From the IMG/VR virus record IMGVR_UViG_3300021091_004015, positions 38,673 through 102,672 of that record: DNA of 64,000 nt. One strand, given 5' to 3'. The position numbers were made by a program, and so were the translations under genes. Source of the DNA: a virus. Positions 39,639 to 48,725 of the stretch are shown in pieces (the stretch's first letter is position 1; every line of letters begins with the position of its first letter). Below the pieces are notes generated by a model, which saw only the letters and a list, made by a program, of their open reading frames with translations, made no database searches and was not told the DNA's origin.

Positions 39639-41099
39639 TTATTTTTCGTTTACTATTTGAAACTTTATTTGTCTTTTATAGGTGTTCACCTCACCCGAAC
39701 TCTCAACTTTTAAATCGATGAAATATTCGTTTGGTATTTTATCTCGAGTATCAAAAATAAAAAAGTACTCATTAGGTGTTCTGTTAACCATAGTCCATTG
39801 TTGTACCTCTACTTCAGTTTGACCTTCTCGAACATATACTCTATAATAAATATCAACTTTTTGTAATAATTTTTGAGTTGTAAAGGATTGTTTTACAATA
39901 ACCCCAACTTTTCTGACATCACTATTTAAAATTTTCTCATCTTGTTTGATACCATAATAGTCAAACCCGTATAATTTAGGCTCTACCGAACTTGTTCCAA
40001 TTTGTATTGAGTTTTTAAATGGATATAGAGTGAAGTCATTTAGTATTGGTGAAATAAAAAAACCGTTTAATTCTAAGTTGTACCATTTATCTGAAAAAGT
40101 ACAAGGTGTTTTATAACCAACTAATGGAGGTACCACAACTTCATAGACACCATTGGTTCTTCTACATGTCGGTAGTCCCGTTAAAATTGGTGTTCCCGAA
40201 TTATCTAATATATCTACTAATGGATTTGAGTCTAAGTTAATCGGATTACCATTTTCATAGAGGTATAGATATAATTTATTTACTTTACCTAAAGTGAAAA
40301 GATTCCTATCGTCATCAATTGAGTCATCATAATTAGTTTCTAAATGAGGTTCGTAAAACGTTTGAGTGTGTCTTGTAAAAAATTGTACTTCATAAGCATC
40401 TGATAAACCTGTTAAATTTTCTAATTCAGGTTTAAATGCGATTCCCCATCCCGCAACATTAATTAATGAACCATCGATTATAGAATTGATTTCGTTAGTC
40501 ATATCAAAGGCAATATTTTCATTACCAAATTCAAAATGTTGGACATCAATAATGGTTAATGCACTAAAAGGTACATTCCCTAAATTTTTATTATTATAAA
40601 TTCCTGGTTCTGACCAATCATCTATTGTTGTTCTTTGGTAAAAATTTGATGGTCTATTAGAATAATTTCTATCATAATCAATCTCGTATTGTAAGTCGGC
40701 AAAATCATACCCAACCCCTTCGTCCCATAATTGAGGTGTCGATGGGTCGTCATTAATATATGGTATTCTAAATAAAATTAAGTCAAATGAGGTAGCTCTT
40801 TGTCTTGATTGTGATGTTGTGGTATTTAATAACTCAGGGTTAAAAGTTGAGGTGTTTACCATTCGTAATGTATGTTTAACACCGTCACCTACACAATTTG
40901 TGTTTATTGTACCTTCATTTATTTTTTCTAAAAGAAGAGATAAATCCAAATCAAATATAAAACGACTATATCCATTTGGAAATGTTGAGCTTGCTAGTTC
41001 ACCAAAGAATATTTCAGTAACAGGGTTTCTACCTGTATTGGTGTAACTATTGGAAATTATAGTATTGTTCCTGCTAAAATATGAATTATTTATTGACAT
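39639..41099 (-). CDS. Tail/baseplate-region structural protein, 486 aa
   Basis: The start is the ATG at 41099 (MSINNSYFSRNNTII); a TATTTAT motif lies 15 bases upstream. The protein is beta-rich with many Tyr/Asn/Asp residues. An N-terminal DNA/structural-like domain (SRFIFDLDLSLLLEKI...) is followed by Ig-like beta domains in the second half (KLYLYLYENGNPINL, VEVQQWTMVNRTPNEYFFIF). No enzymatic motif. Position after the OB-fold hub-like gene suggests a baseplate or tail component. Confidence 0.65.
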   Translation of the reverse strand: MSINNSYFSRNNTIISNSYTNTGRNPVTEIFFGELASSTFPNGYSRFIFDLDLSLLLEKINEGTINTNCVGDGVKHTLRMVNTSTFNPELLNTTTSQSRQRATSFDLILFRIPYINDDPSTPQLWDEGVGYDFADLQYEIDYDRNYSNRPSNFYQRTTIDDWSEPGIYNNKNLGNVPFSALTIIDVQHFEFGNENIAFDMTNEINSIIDGSLINVAGWGIAFKPELENLTGLSDAYEVQFFTRHTQTFYEPHLETNYDDSIDDDRNLFTLGKVNKLYLYLYENGNPINLDSNPLVDILDNSGTPILTGLPTCRRTNGVYEVVVPPLVGYKTPCTFSDKWYNLELNGFFISPILNDFTLYPFKNSIQIGTSSVEPKLYGFDYYGIKQDEKILNSDVRKVGVIVKQSFTTQKLLQKVDIYYRVYVREGQTEVEVQQWTMVNRTPNEYFFIFDTRDKIPNEYFIDLKVESSGEVNTYKRQIKFQIVNEK

Positions 41100-41114
41100 C
41101 AATTACTTTATTAA

Positions 41115-41121
41115 ATAAATA
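41115..41121 (-). promoter_or_regulatory. TATTTAT motif (minus strand)
   Basis: 15 bases before the ATG at 41099, next to the stop of the upstream gene. Confidence 0.45.
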
Positions 41122-42699
41122 TCAATTAATTCTGATATTTTGATTTAATATAGTATTTTCAGCATCTGCTAATAATTGGTCAATCTCAGTTGTACTCTGT
41201 AGATTACCCGCAGCTACGGGTACAGGTGGCATTGTTGCAATAGGATGTACGTGACCTTTTATAAATAACATTATTTTTCTTAACAATGTTATTAATTCAT
41301 CTCCTCTAACTGTTGGGTAAGTTTGGTTTAATATAGTTTTGGTACCTTGACCGATAAAACTATCTTGCTCTACCCCGTATAACGAATTTAATAATTTGGT
41401 ACTTTCATTACCTCTTGGTCCTTCAGAGTCTTGAGATATTAAATATAATCTTTGTGCCCCTAAAACCCCATAAGTAATAGCCGAACCCTCAAAATCAAAT
41501 GGAGTAACTGTTGATGTAACAACTTCACTTTGTGGACCTAATAAGGCGTTACCATTTTTATTTTCTGAAACTAAAAAGAAACCGCTCGATACTTTACCAG
41601 GACTTAATTTTATTTTAGTGTAAAATTTAATATAGTTATTTAATTCTGCAATATCATTATTGGTTTCCGTCGGTGAAAATTTATTTCCTTTTTGAAAAGT
41701 TGCGATTGATGGGGTTGTAATAAATGGAAATTGGTCTGTAACAACATACGTTGGGTATGGGGATACATTGACGTTAGAGGTAAAAACACCATCAATATAT
41801 TTGTTTATAATAAAGACTACCTCATCAAAACTTTTATTTGTAAAACGAATTTCATTTAACAATGTATAATCGGACCCTGGACTTAATTGAGTTATTGTTT
41901 TCGCTTTGAAGTTTTTAGTGTTAACCATATCAGAATTAGGTGTCACATTGTATACACCGACACTACCGTTAAAAACATTTTGAGTATTCTCAAGATTTTC
42001 AATATCCCAGATAACCATTTTTTTAACCACTTTAACAACCTCTTTTAAATTAACTCTAACTTCAGGTTCTAAATTTTTCTTAGTTCGACCAAAAATAGAT
42101 AATTGTAAAAATGCTCTATTAGAATTACCTACAGGTGGAAAAGTACTTTTACTTAAAGGTTCAATTACCTTACCCGCCCTAATTAGTACTGTATCTTTTT
42201 TTACAATAACATCTGCACTACCTCTACCTAATAAACCGTTGTCTAAAGGTTCAGGAAAAATTCCATATGTTTTTGGTTTATCTCTATATGTACCATCAGG
42301 ATTTCTTAAACTACGACCCTCTTTAATTTGGTCACCAGCCGCTAAATATTTCTTCGCACCCTCATTATACTCAAACGGGCTAGTTAGTGGTGATGAAAAT
42401 GGTCCTTGTATGTAGAATTGATTTTCATATAAGAATTTTTTGTTCTGATAAATAATGTGAACATATTCTTTATTTTCAGGGACTTGGCTAATATAAAAAG
42501 GTAATAAAGGTAAGAACACAAAAGGGTCTTTTGATGTCCATTCATCACCTTCTTTAAATTCTACTGCTTTTTTAGCTGATTCGTAATCAACATATGGTGC
42601 AGGTATAACTCTAAGTCTACCCAGCATCATAGGGTCCTTGTTATCATAAACAGTCCCCTCAAAAATTATTTGATACTTATTTTGTTCGGTTATTTTCAT
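41122..42699 (-). CDS. Baseplate hub/spike-like protein with OB domain
   Basis: 525 aa. The N terminus YQIIFEGTVYDNKDPMMLGRLRVIP is the OB-fold opening seen in gp5/VgrG-type proteins (xGxVxxNxDPxxxGRVRV), followed by FVFLPLLPFYISQVPENKEYVHIIY. A long beta-rich middle lacks a visible lysozyme domain, unlike T4 gp5. The C-terminal GHVHPIATMPPVP recalls metal-binding HxH segments near spike tips. It is likely a central hub or spike part of the contractile tail; the wall-cutting activity may be supplied by the separate 5638 or 17294 products. Confidence 0.7.
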   Translation of the reverse strand: MKITEQNKYQIIFEGTVYDNKDPMMLGRLRVIPAPYVDYESAKKAVEFKEGDEWTSKDPFVFLPLLPFYISQVPENKEYVHIIYQNKKFLYENQFYIQGPFSSPLTSPFEYNEGAKKYLAAGDQIKEGRSLRNPDGTYRDKPKTYGIFPEPLDNGLLGRGSADVIVKKDTVLIRAGKVIEPLSKSTFPPVGNSNRAFLQLSIFGRTKKNLEPEVRVNLKEVVKVVKKMVIWDIENLENTQNVFNGSVGVYNVTPNSDMVNTKNFKAKTITQLSPGSDYTLLNEIRFTNKSFDEVVFIINKYIDGVFTSNVNVSPYPTYVVTDQFPFITTPSIATFQKGNKFSPTETNNDIAELNNYIKFYTKIKLSPGKVSSGFFLVSENKNGNALLGPQSEVVTSTVTPFDFEGSAITYGVLGAQRLYLISQDSEGPRGNESTKLLNSLYGVEQDSFIGQGTKTILNQTYPTVRGDELITLLRKIMLFIKGHVHPIATMPPVPVAAGNLQSTTEIDQLLADAENTILNQNIRIN

Positions 42700-42908
42700 T
42701 TTTTAATTCTTGAGTCGTATTCTTTTTTAACCGTATTATATGTTAATTCTAACTTATCTAAATGTTGTGTTAATTTAATAACCGTTTCTTTAGTAAGATT
42801 AAAATCTTCATTAATAAAGTCCATAACAAATTGTAAATCTTTATTTGAATGTGATTTAAAATCTTTAATTATCTTTAATACCTTTTCAGCGTCTTGTTTT
42901 TTACTCAT
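42696..42908 (-). CDS. Hypothetical protein, 70 aa, coiled coil
   Basis: MSKKQDAEKVLKIIKDFKSH... is a Lys-rich amphipathic helical protein (VIKLTQHLDKLELTYNTVKKEYDSRIKK). The start at 42908 leaves one base after the upstream stop and is preferred to 42926. Its stop overlaps the next gene by four bases, so it is coupled to the hub-like gene; it may be a chaperone or connector. Confidence 0.6.
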   Translation of the reverse strand: MSKKQDAEKVLKIIKDFKSHSNKDLQFVMDFINEDFNLTKETVIKLTQHLDKLELTYNTVKKEYDSRIKK

Positions 42909-42909
42909 A

Positions 42910-44817
42910 TTACATTTTTTTACCAAATGAGGATGCAGGTACTGTGAGACCTGCAGGTGTTATTGCTAAGGCTCCAATCGCAACTTGTACTTTACCATTT
43001 TCAGATTCTTCTTTCGCCATGGCCTTCATTTGTGAAAATTTAGACAAAATATCTAAGTTAGGACTTCCATCAGGCATTGCACCTGTAGGAACACCTATTT
43101 TTTGTAGTTCTTCTATAGCCCCAATAAAGGCTCTAGATTCGGAATAACCATCTAATATTTGAGATGCAAATAGTAAAGGTAATGGTATTTGAATTCCCCA
43201 TCCTGTACCCGCAATTTTTAACAACCATAAGATTTCATCGATGACACTCTTACACCTTCTCCAATCACTAATAAATTGAGCAACAGTTAACAATAACTGT
43301 ATTAATTTTAAAATCATTGTAATTCTTTTATCACTTTGTTCTCTGGCAATATCAGTAATTACTTGTTGAATTAAATTTCTAATGTCCCGTTTAATTAATT
43401 CAAATAACTCTTTTACGAAAATGGCACCTACTTTAGAAACTAAATTGATGACGAATTCCTTGAATAGTTTTGCAAACTCTATGTAGCTTTTTACAAGGTC
43501 CACAATTTGATTACCAATCGATTTTAACATTATAAAAATCGGTAATAAAATTTTAGGTGATAAAAGTGAATACACAATCCCTTGAGCCATTAATTTTACA
43601 AAATTAAGGTCTAACGCCGCATCTATATTACCTTCGATGGCTAATCCTTGCCATTGAGGGTTATTACTAATTGATTGGGTAATTGCGTCTGCGGCATTAA
43701 CTAAATCACTATCAGGAACAAATTGTAAATTTTCTAACGAATCAATAATGGCGTCAGCATCTATAGGAAGTTTTACATTACCACAATCCTGATACTCAAC
43801 AACCCCATTTTTTAAATTATCAACTCTAAGGTCAATATTTCTTAAATCTATTTCAGTAAACTCGAAGAAGGAGTCATCAACTCCATCTAATTCAGCAATT
43901 TTAGCAATTCCACTAACATCAATTTCTTTTGTATTGTCAAAACAAAGACCTAAGATTCTTTGTAATATTAAAGCAAATTTACTAGCGTCGCCCGCTTGGT
44001 TAATTCCGATATTCGCTTTAATAGATATCGCCCCCGTTAAAGATTCTATGATGTAGGCAATCATAGTTGTGAAATCAACTATTTTTATTGTTTTATAATA
44101 ATCGGCCAGAAACTCCCCAACTTTGTTAACATTATTAATTCTGTTATATAATGTTACCTTGAACCAAGGTCCTGTTTGTCCTAAATTATCCTGTTCTACA
44201 TATTGTATATCAAATAAATCTTGACCTGATTTACCAACATAATTTTGTCCGTTATCAATTGAATATGGTTGTCCACTTTGTATTCTTAGATACAATTCTT
44301 TGTTCATTGAAAATGGGTAAGTTTGTATTTGAACAGGATTTTTTTCATACATAACTTTACCAGGAGATTCAACAGGGTCTTTAATTAATAACCCTCCAAT
44401 ATCTACTGAAGGTACTTTAATATATAAAACTTGAGCATCAAACGTTTGTTGTTGGTCACACCCAACCGCGGTTAAACACTCCTCTAATAAAATTTCTTGT
44501 ATCTTGGGTTCGATGTTCTTTAACGTTTTTAGTAATAAGTTTTTAATATATTTAATAGAATTACTACCTTTACCCCCTGTTAAATTGTTAATATCTAAAA
44601 GTTGCTCAAGCTGATTCTTAACTTGTTTTTCAAAACTTTTGGTTTTTTTCTTTACATCATTTAATGATGAAGTAATATCAGATTTGGTTTTTTCAAACGA
44701 CTCACCTGCCTTTTTTTTCGCCTTTTTATAATCAGACTTAAGTTCTGTATACGCCTTAGTCGCAGTGATTTTGTCCTGTGCTTTCTTATAATCAGCATTT
44801 AAATCTAATGACGCCAT
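42910..44817 (-). CDS. Large tail/baseplate-region protein, 635 aa
   Basis: The N-terminal 100 residues are coiled coil (TKAYTELKSDYKKAKKKAGE). A mixed alpha/beta middle follows, then a very hydrophobic helical region (about 400-560) including SPKILLPIFIMLKSIGNQIVD and IRNLIQQVITDIA that could insert into a membrane. Gly/Pro-rich turns and ITPAGLTVPASSFGKKM end the protein. I do not recognise a family. A tape-measure-like or baseplate membrane-contact role is a guess from the coiled-coil and hydrophobic parts. Confidence 0.6.
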   Translation of the reverse strand: MASLDLNADYKKAQDKITATKAYTELKSDYKKAKKKAGESFEKTKSDITSSLNDVKKKTKSFEKQVKNQLEQLLDINNLTGGKGSNSIKYIKNLLLKTLKNIEPKIQEILLEECLTAVGCDQQQTFDAQVLYIKVPSVDIGGLLIKDPVESPGKVMYEKNPVQIQTYPFSMNKELYLRIQSGQPYSIDNGQNYVGKSGQDLFDIQYVEQDNLGQTGPWFKVTLYNRINNVNKVGEFLADYYKTIKIVDFTTMIAYIIESLTGAISIKANIGINQAGDASKFALILQRILGLCFDNTKEIDVSGIAKIAELDGVDDSFFEFTEIDLRNIDLRVDNLKNGVVEYQDCGNVKLPIDADAIIDSLENLQFVPDSDLVNAADAITQSISNNPQWQGLAIEGNIDAALDLNFVKLMAQGIVYSLLSPKILLPIFIMLKSIGNQIVDLVKSYIEFAKLFKEFVINLVSKVGAIFVKELFELIKRDIRNLIQQVITDIAREQSDKRITMILKLIQLLLTVAQFISDWRRCKSVIDEILWLLKIAGTGWGIQIPLPLLFASQILDGYSESRAFIGAIEELQKIGVPTGAMPDGSPNLDILSKFSQMKAMAKEESENGKVQVAIGALAITPAGLTVPASSFGKKM

Positions 44818-44818
44818 T

Positions 44819-45193
44819 TTATTTATTCATTTTATATGTGTCGTTTGGTTTAGAAATATCTTTCTCTAACAAGTTTTGTATTATATCACCATCGACATCT
44901 AAATCGGATATTGAGAACGATTCTTTATTAGAATTACTTTTTTCCCATATACTTGCTTGTAACTTAGAGAGTGAAAGTTTTTTCTCAACACAATCGTTTA
45001 TTATTTTTTGTTGTTTTTCAATCACAGGACCAATAAGAGTCATGTCTTCAGGTTCCTTCATCATTGACAACATTTTATTCTGAATTCTAATAGCAGTGTT
45101 TCTTTGCTCAACTAATTCATTGTATATTTCTTGCATCAATGAAAGTATAGATTCTTTACTTAAATTAATTTCTTTTTTTTGAGGTCTTCCCAT
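44819..45193 (-). CDS. Hypothetical coiled-coil protein, 124 aa
   Basis: MGRPQKKEINLSKESILSLM... opens with an AT-hook-like GRPQKK, then helices forming a probable coiled coil (QEIYNELVEQRNTAIRIQNKML). An acidic C terminus includes SISDLDVDGDIIQNLL. One base separates it from the following gene. It neighbours the sigma factor; small size, N-terminal basic motif and helices would fit a transcription or packaging accessory, but this is unproven. Confidence 0.6.
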   Translation of the reverse strand: MGRPQKKEINLSKESILSLMQEIYNELVEQRNTAIRIQNKMLSMMKEPEDMTLIGPVIEKQQKIINDCVEKKLSLSKLQASIWEKSNSNKESFSISDLDVDGDIIQNLLEKDISKPNDTYKMNK

Positions 45194-45198
45194 GTTTA

Positions 45199-45205
45199 AT
45201 AAATA
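45199..45205 (-). promoter_or_regulatory. TATTTAT motif (minus strand)
   Basis: Five bases before the ATG at 45193, just behind the sigma-factor gene. Confidence 0.45.
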
Positions 45206-45221
45206 TTTTTATTTACATTTT

Positions 45222-45971
45222 TTATTTAACCATTTTCTCAACTAAATCAAGATAAATTATTTTGTATTTTTTCATTGAACTTCTAATCTCTTTTGTTGTT
45301 AGATTAGTCATTTCTCTCAGTGAGAGTAAGATTATATTTTTATTGAATTTGTTGTTAGACGCACCTACAAAAATGTTTTCGTAATTATCGAAAATTTCGT
45401 AAAGTGCGTGACCTAGTTTAATCTCATTTTCATTTAAATTTTCTTCTTTTAAAAAAGTATCTAACTCGACTAAGAAATTTTGGATTACTTGGGCTGAATC
45501 GGGAGTGTCGTTTTCTATACTATACGAAAAATCTTCATTGTTTTCTAAATCAAAAGAAATGTCTTCATATGAAATTTTACGATTTATCTCTTTTTGGTCT
45601 TTTATTATCTGACCCATCAAATAATTCTTACAAATCGTCCCAAAATATGAGTAAGCCTTCTTTTCTTTAGAAGGTTTAAACTTATCAATTTTAGTCATTA
45701 AGAAAGAATGAGTGTCAATATGAATTTCATAAAAATCCATATCTTTACGGTATAATTTATATCTCCTAATAATAGAAGATATCATCTTATCCAAAGGTTT
45801 CCTTAAAAAGTCATTGTATATTTTATTTTTTTCTTCAAATGTCTCGGCTTGTAAAAATTCAATTACCGCCAACTCTTCACGTACATCAAAATAATTAGAC
45901 TGTTTAGGTTTTCTACCTTTTCTTTTTAATTCTACATCAGTATTTCCCGATATATTTAAAGATTCAGTCAT
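45222..45971 (-). CDS. Late-transcription sigma factor (gp55-like)
   Basis: 249 aa (T4 gp55 is 185). The core KAYSYFGTICKNYLMGQIIKDQKEI (about 115-140) matches sigma region 2 as in gp55, where a YxTxxxxNxFxxRIxKE-like helix recognises the melted promoter. DFYEIHIDTHSFLMTKIDKF before it fits region 2.1. The basic N-terminal KRKGRKPKQSN and a C-terminal domain with REMTNLTTKEIRSSMKKYK resemble a region-4-like helix-turn-helix, which gp55 lacks. It would direct host RNA polymerase to phage late promoters; the TATTTAT motif in this window is the candidate target. Start/stop overlaps place it within the long minus operon. Confidence 0.8.
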   Translation of the reverse strand: MTESLNISGNTDVELKRKGRKPKQSNYFDVREELAVIEFLQAETFEEKNKIYNDFLRKPLDKMISSIIRRYKLYRKDMDFYEIHIDTHSFLMTKIDKFKPSKEKKAYSYFGTICKNYLMGQIIKDQKEINRKISYEDISFDLENNEDFSYSIENDTPDSAQVIQNFLVELDTFLKEENLNENEIKLGHALYEIFDNYENIFVGASNNKFNKNIILLSLREMTNLTTKEIRSSMKKYKIIYLDLVEKMVK

Positions 45972-46775
45972 TTAAACTTCTTGAGCATCATATTTTATGG
46001 CTCTGTCATTGATAAAGAAATATTCTTTTTTGGCCGAATCAATCCAAAATCTAACTTCTTCTTCACTAAGTACGTTATCACCATTCTTATAATTCCAGAA
46101 AATAGACCCTTCTCTTAAATTTGTGTGTTTATAACCTATCTTAGGAATTGACATAATTCTTATAGAATTGTGAGTCATCCTTAAAAAGAATTCATACCCA
46201 AAAGTTAATTTGAATGATGGTTTTAATAACCCAAAATTTAAAAAAGAATCCTTTTTAATAACCATTCCTGAAATTTGAAAATTTTGATAAGTTTGTAATG
46301 TGTCATTAGTTAACACACCCATTTCAGAACTAATATTTAAAGCGAATGTTGCCTCATTAGTGAACCCTGCAAATTGACCTTTTTCATCTGTATCAACCAC
46401 TATTGGTAGAAAAGACTCAACATCAGGGTACGATTCTGAATATTTTTTAACATTATTAAACCATATTTTTGAATACTCATCGTCAAATTCAAAAATTGAA
46501 ATCCATTTTGAGTTAGCATTTCTAACCCCATAATTTACCTGTTCTGAAAAATTAGGTTCTTTTGTCCATAAAACTTTATTCACTTTTAAATCTGAAAAAT
46601 CAAAAGAGTCCAAATATTCAACTAATTGAGTTTCATTAGTATGTACTATAACTAATTCATTTATTTTGGTTTTTTGTATTTTTAATGATTCGATTGCTTT
46701 TGTAAAGTATTCGTCAAAACCTCTAGCACCTGAAGATTTGATAGGTAATATTACTGATACGTCAAATTTTTCCAT
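45972..46775 (-). CDS. Family 2-type glycosyltransferase
   Basis: 267 aa, GT-A fold: FDVSVILPIKSSGARGFDEY at the N terminus, ELVIVHTNE, NSKWISIFEFDDEYS with the DD metal-binding pair (about residue 97), and GYEFFLRMTH near the acceptor side. There is no membrane segment, so it acts in the cytoplasm. The acceptor could be a phage protein, DNA or a host glycan. It is directly upstream of the sigma gene in the same operon. Confidence 0.75.
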   Translation of the reverse strand: MEKFDVSVILPIKSSGARGFDEYFTKAIESLKIQKTKINELVIVHTNETQLVEYLDSFDFSDLKVNKVLWTKEPNFSEQVNYGVRNANSKWISIFEFDDEYSKIWFNNVKKYSESYPDVESFLPIVVDTDEKGQFAGFTNEATFALNISSEMGVLTNDTLQTYQNFQISGMVIKKDSFLNFGLLKPSFKLTFGYEFFLRMTHNSIRIMSIPKIGYKHTNLREGSIFWNYKNGDNVLSEEEVRFWIDSAKKEYFFINDRAIKYDAQEV

Positions 46776-46796
46776 ATTGTTTTTAATTTTAATTTT

Positions 46797-47858
46797 TTAT
46801 TCTGCTGGTTGTAATTTAGATAATTGCTCTTCAAACGATATTTGACGAGATTTAAGATAGTAGTCAAATAATTTTACAGTATTCTTATTGAAATTTTCTT
46901 TAATCTGTAATTCCCCGACAGTTTTTTTCATACCATCAAATAGAGTTTCATTTAAATTATCCTCTAACCAATTTTGTAATACATCTGCAATAAAATCTAC
47001 AATTTGGTTTTTATTGTTAATCCAAATACCATTATCTTCATTTAACCAATGAGGTAATAAATTAGGAACTAATCCTAAAACAGGTATACCTGATTTCATA
47101 GATTCGAGAGGGAATGTCCCATAGGAACTTGTCTCATCAATCCAAACAGAAAGGAAACAATCGTTAAGTGAATTTGCAAATTCTTTTTCACTCAATCCTC
47201 TCATATCTTTAAATGTAATCCATCTATACTGAGGAAATTTAATATAAAAAGTTTTAATTATATTTGCAGTGTCTCTTGGTTCTCTTGTATGAATAGCAAT
47301 AATTGGTTTTGGTGGTAATGTTTGATTTTTAAAATTATCAGAAATAAAAGGTTCTAACACATCAATAGATAACCCTCTCATTACGTTTGTAATATATTCT
47401 TTTTGGAATTCTGAAGTAGTAATACATTTAAAAAATCCTAATTGGTTCCATGTCTGACCTGGTTGTAAAGTCTCTAACATATGGTCATACGCTTGACAAA
47501 GAACTATTTTACCACAAGGTAATTTAGTAATCTGACTCATTACAAATCCGTAAAGTTCAGGAATAACAATAAAGTCTTCAGGTGCGACTTGTAGATTCTG
47601 ACCCTCAATAGGTTGATGAGGTAATCTATCCATATAATCCTGACCTAACCAATTAGCAACACCTGCGTAGTCAGACTTTTCATGTAGAATTATTGGGTTG
47701 TACCCATTATCTAATAAGGCAATACCCAAGTTATATATGTAGGATATAGATGCCTTTGCATTACCCTTAGTATCTTGTACTAATAGATAAATTTTAGATT
47801 TTTTGTTTTTTAAGTTCTCAATCGACTTTTCTAATTTTGTAATTTGTTCCTGATTCAT
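46797..47858 (-). CDS. GT-B-type glycosyltransferase
   Basis: 353 aa. After a Lys-rich N-terminal helix, KIYLLVQDTKGNAKASISYI opens a Rossmann half. KIVLCQAYDHMLETL and CITTSEFQKEYI lead to the linker, and the second half ends ETSSYGTFPLESMKSGIPVLG, the nucleotide-sugar-binding E...P..E..G pattern of GT4-like enzymes. It is predicted cytoplasmic. It is the second of four glycosyltransferase genes in this operon. Confidence 0.75.
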   Translation of the reverse strand: MNQEQITKLEKSIENLKNKKSKIYLLVQDTKGNAKASISYIYNLGIALLDNGYNPIILHEKSDYAGVANWLGQDYMDRLPHQPIEGQNLQVAPEDFIVIPELYGFVMSQITKLPCGKIVLCQAYDHMLETLQPGQTWNQLGFFKCITTSEFQKEYITNVMRGLSIDVLEPFISDNFKNQTLPPKPIIAIHTREPRDTANIIKTFYIKFPQYRWITFKDMRGLSEKEFANSLNDCFLSVWIDETSSYGTFPLESMKSGIPVLGLVPNLLPHWLNEDNGIWINNKNQIVDFIADVLQNWLEDNLNETLFDGMKKTVGELQIKENFNKNTVKLFDYYLKSRQISFEEQLSKLQPAE

Positions 47859-47859
47859 A

Positions 47860-48129
47860 TTAATATTTATTTAATAATTTTTTATTTAAAAGACTATTAA
47901 AAGCGATTTTAAACGGTATAGATAACTCATTATTTTTAATACCTAACGTTTCATCGACTTCCTCAATTTCGGTTAATAACACATCTGTTAATAATTTAAC
48001 CATATCGTATTTAACAACACTAATATGGTTTTCTGCAGAACCCGAATAATCTTTCCGGGGTTTTGCGTTTGTATACTTCTCAATAGCATCTAAATCAAGA
48101 TAGTAGTGTTCATTTAAAATTTTTAACAT
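47860..48129 (-). CDS. Hypothetical protein, 89 aa
   Basis: MLKILNEHYYLDLDAIEKYTN... is a helical acidic protein (VVKYDMVKLLTDVLLTEIEEVDE). It overlaps the HAD-like gene stop by one base and lies one base from the downstream GT-B gene. No family is recognised. Confidence 0.65.
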   Translation of the reverse strand: MLKILNEHYYLDLDAIEKYTNAKPRKDYSGSAENHISVVKYDMVKLLTDVLLTEIEEVDETLGIKNNELSIPFKIAFNSLLNKKLLNKY

Positions 48130-48725
48130 TATAAAAACTTTTTTAGTTCATCTTCCAATTCCTTTATAGTACTAATTGTGTTAGGATGGTCGATATGTTT
48201 ATTATATTCAGTTTCGAATTTTATTAAAATTTTGTCTGAAGGATATTCTAATAATAATGATGGGTTGGATGTAAGTAAAATGTCTATTTGTTCCCACATT
48301 GATTTTATTGTATAATTACTATAAAAAAATACTCTTTCTAATTGACATCCGAATTTTGAAAGGAAGAATAGTGAAGCTGGCTTAGACCTACCGATTTCGT
48401 CTGAAACAACTATAAAATCATGGTTATCTCTAAGATTAACATACACATCGTTTAAATCATTAAAAGTTGTATATTCAGTAGACTGAGAGTGACCAAAAAT
48501 CTCCATTGGGAATTCCTCATATAAAAATGAAAATAAATCATCAGGTTCTTTAAATTTAAAGTGTTCTCCTAAATTTAATGAAGTTACAGGTAGAATCATT
48601 TCATATTTAAAGTCTGACTCATCTTCTATCCCTTCTGTTTTTTGAATTAAGAATTTATCGTAGGTTTGTTCTATTTTACCAATCGTATTTCTTAATACAC
48701 CATTAATTTCAATCCCTATTCTCAT
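48129..48725 (-). CDS. HAD-fold protein with degenerate catalytic motif
   Basis: 198 aa. The opening RIGIEINGVLRNTIG aligns with HAD motif I (DxDGVLR), but the two aspartates are replaced by Glu and Asn. FIVVSDEIGRSKPASLFFL fits the motif II serine region, and ILLTSNPSLLLEYP replaces the motif IV DD/DNP. Loss of the nucleophile suggests a non-catalytic or altered enzyme. It overlaps the PhoH gene by 17 bases. 5'-nucleotidase or sugar-phosphate phosphatase ancestry is inferred. Confidence 0.7.
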   Translation of the reverse strand: MRIGIEINGVLRNTIGKIEQTYDKFLIQKTEGIEDESDFKYEMILPVTSLNLGEHFKFKEPDDLFSFLYEEFPMEIFGHSQSTEYTTFNDLNDVYVNLRDNHDFIVVSDEIGRSKPASLFFLSKFGCQLERVFFYSNYTIKSMWEQIDILLTSNPSLLLEYPSDKILIKFETEYNKHIDHPNTISTIKELEDELKKFL

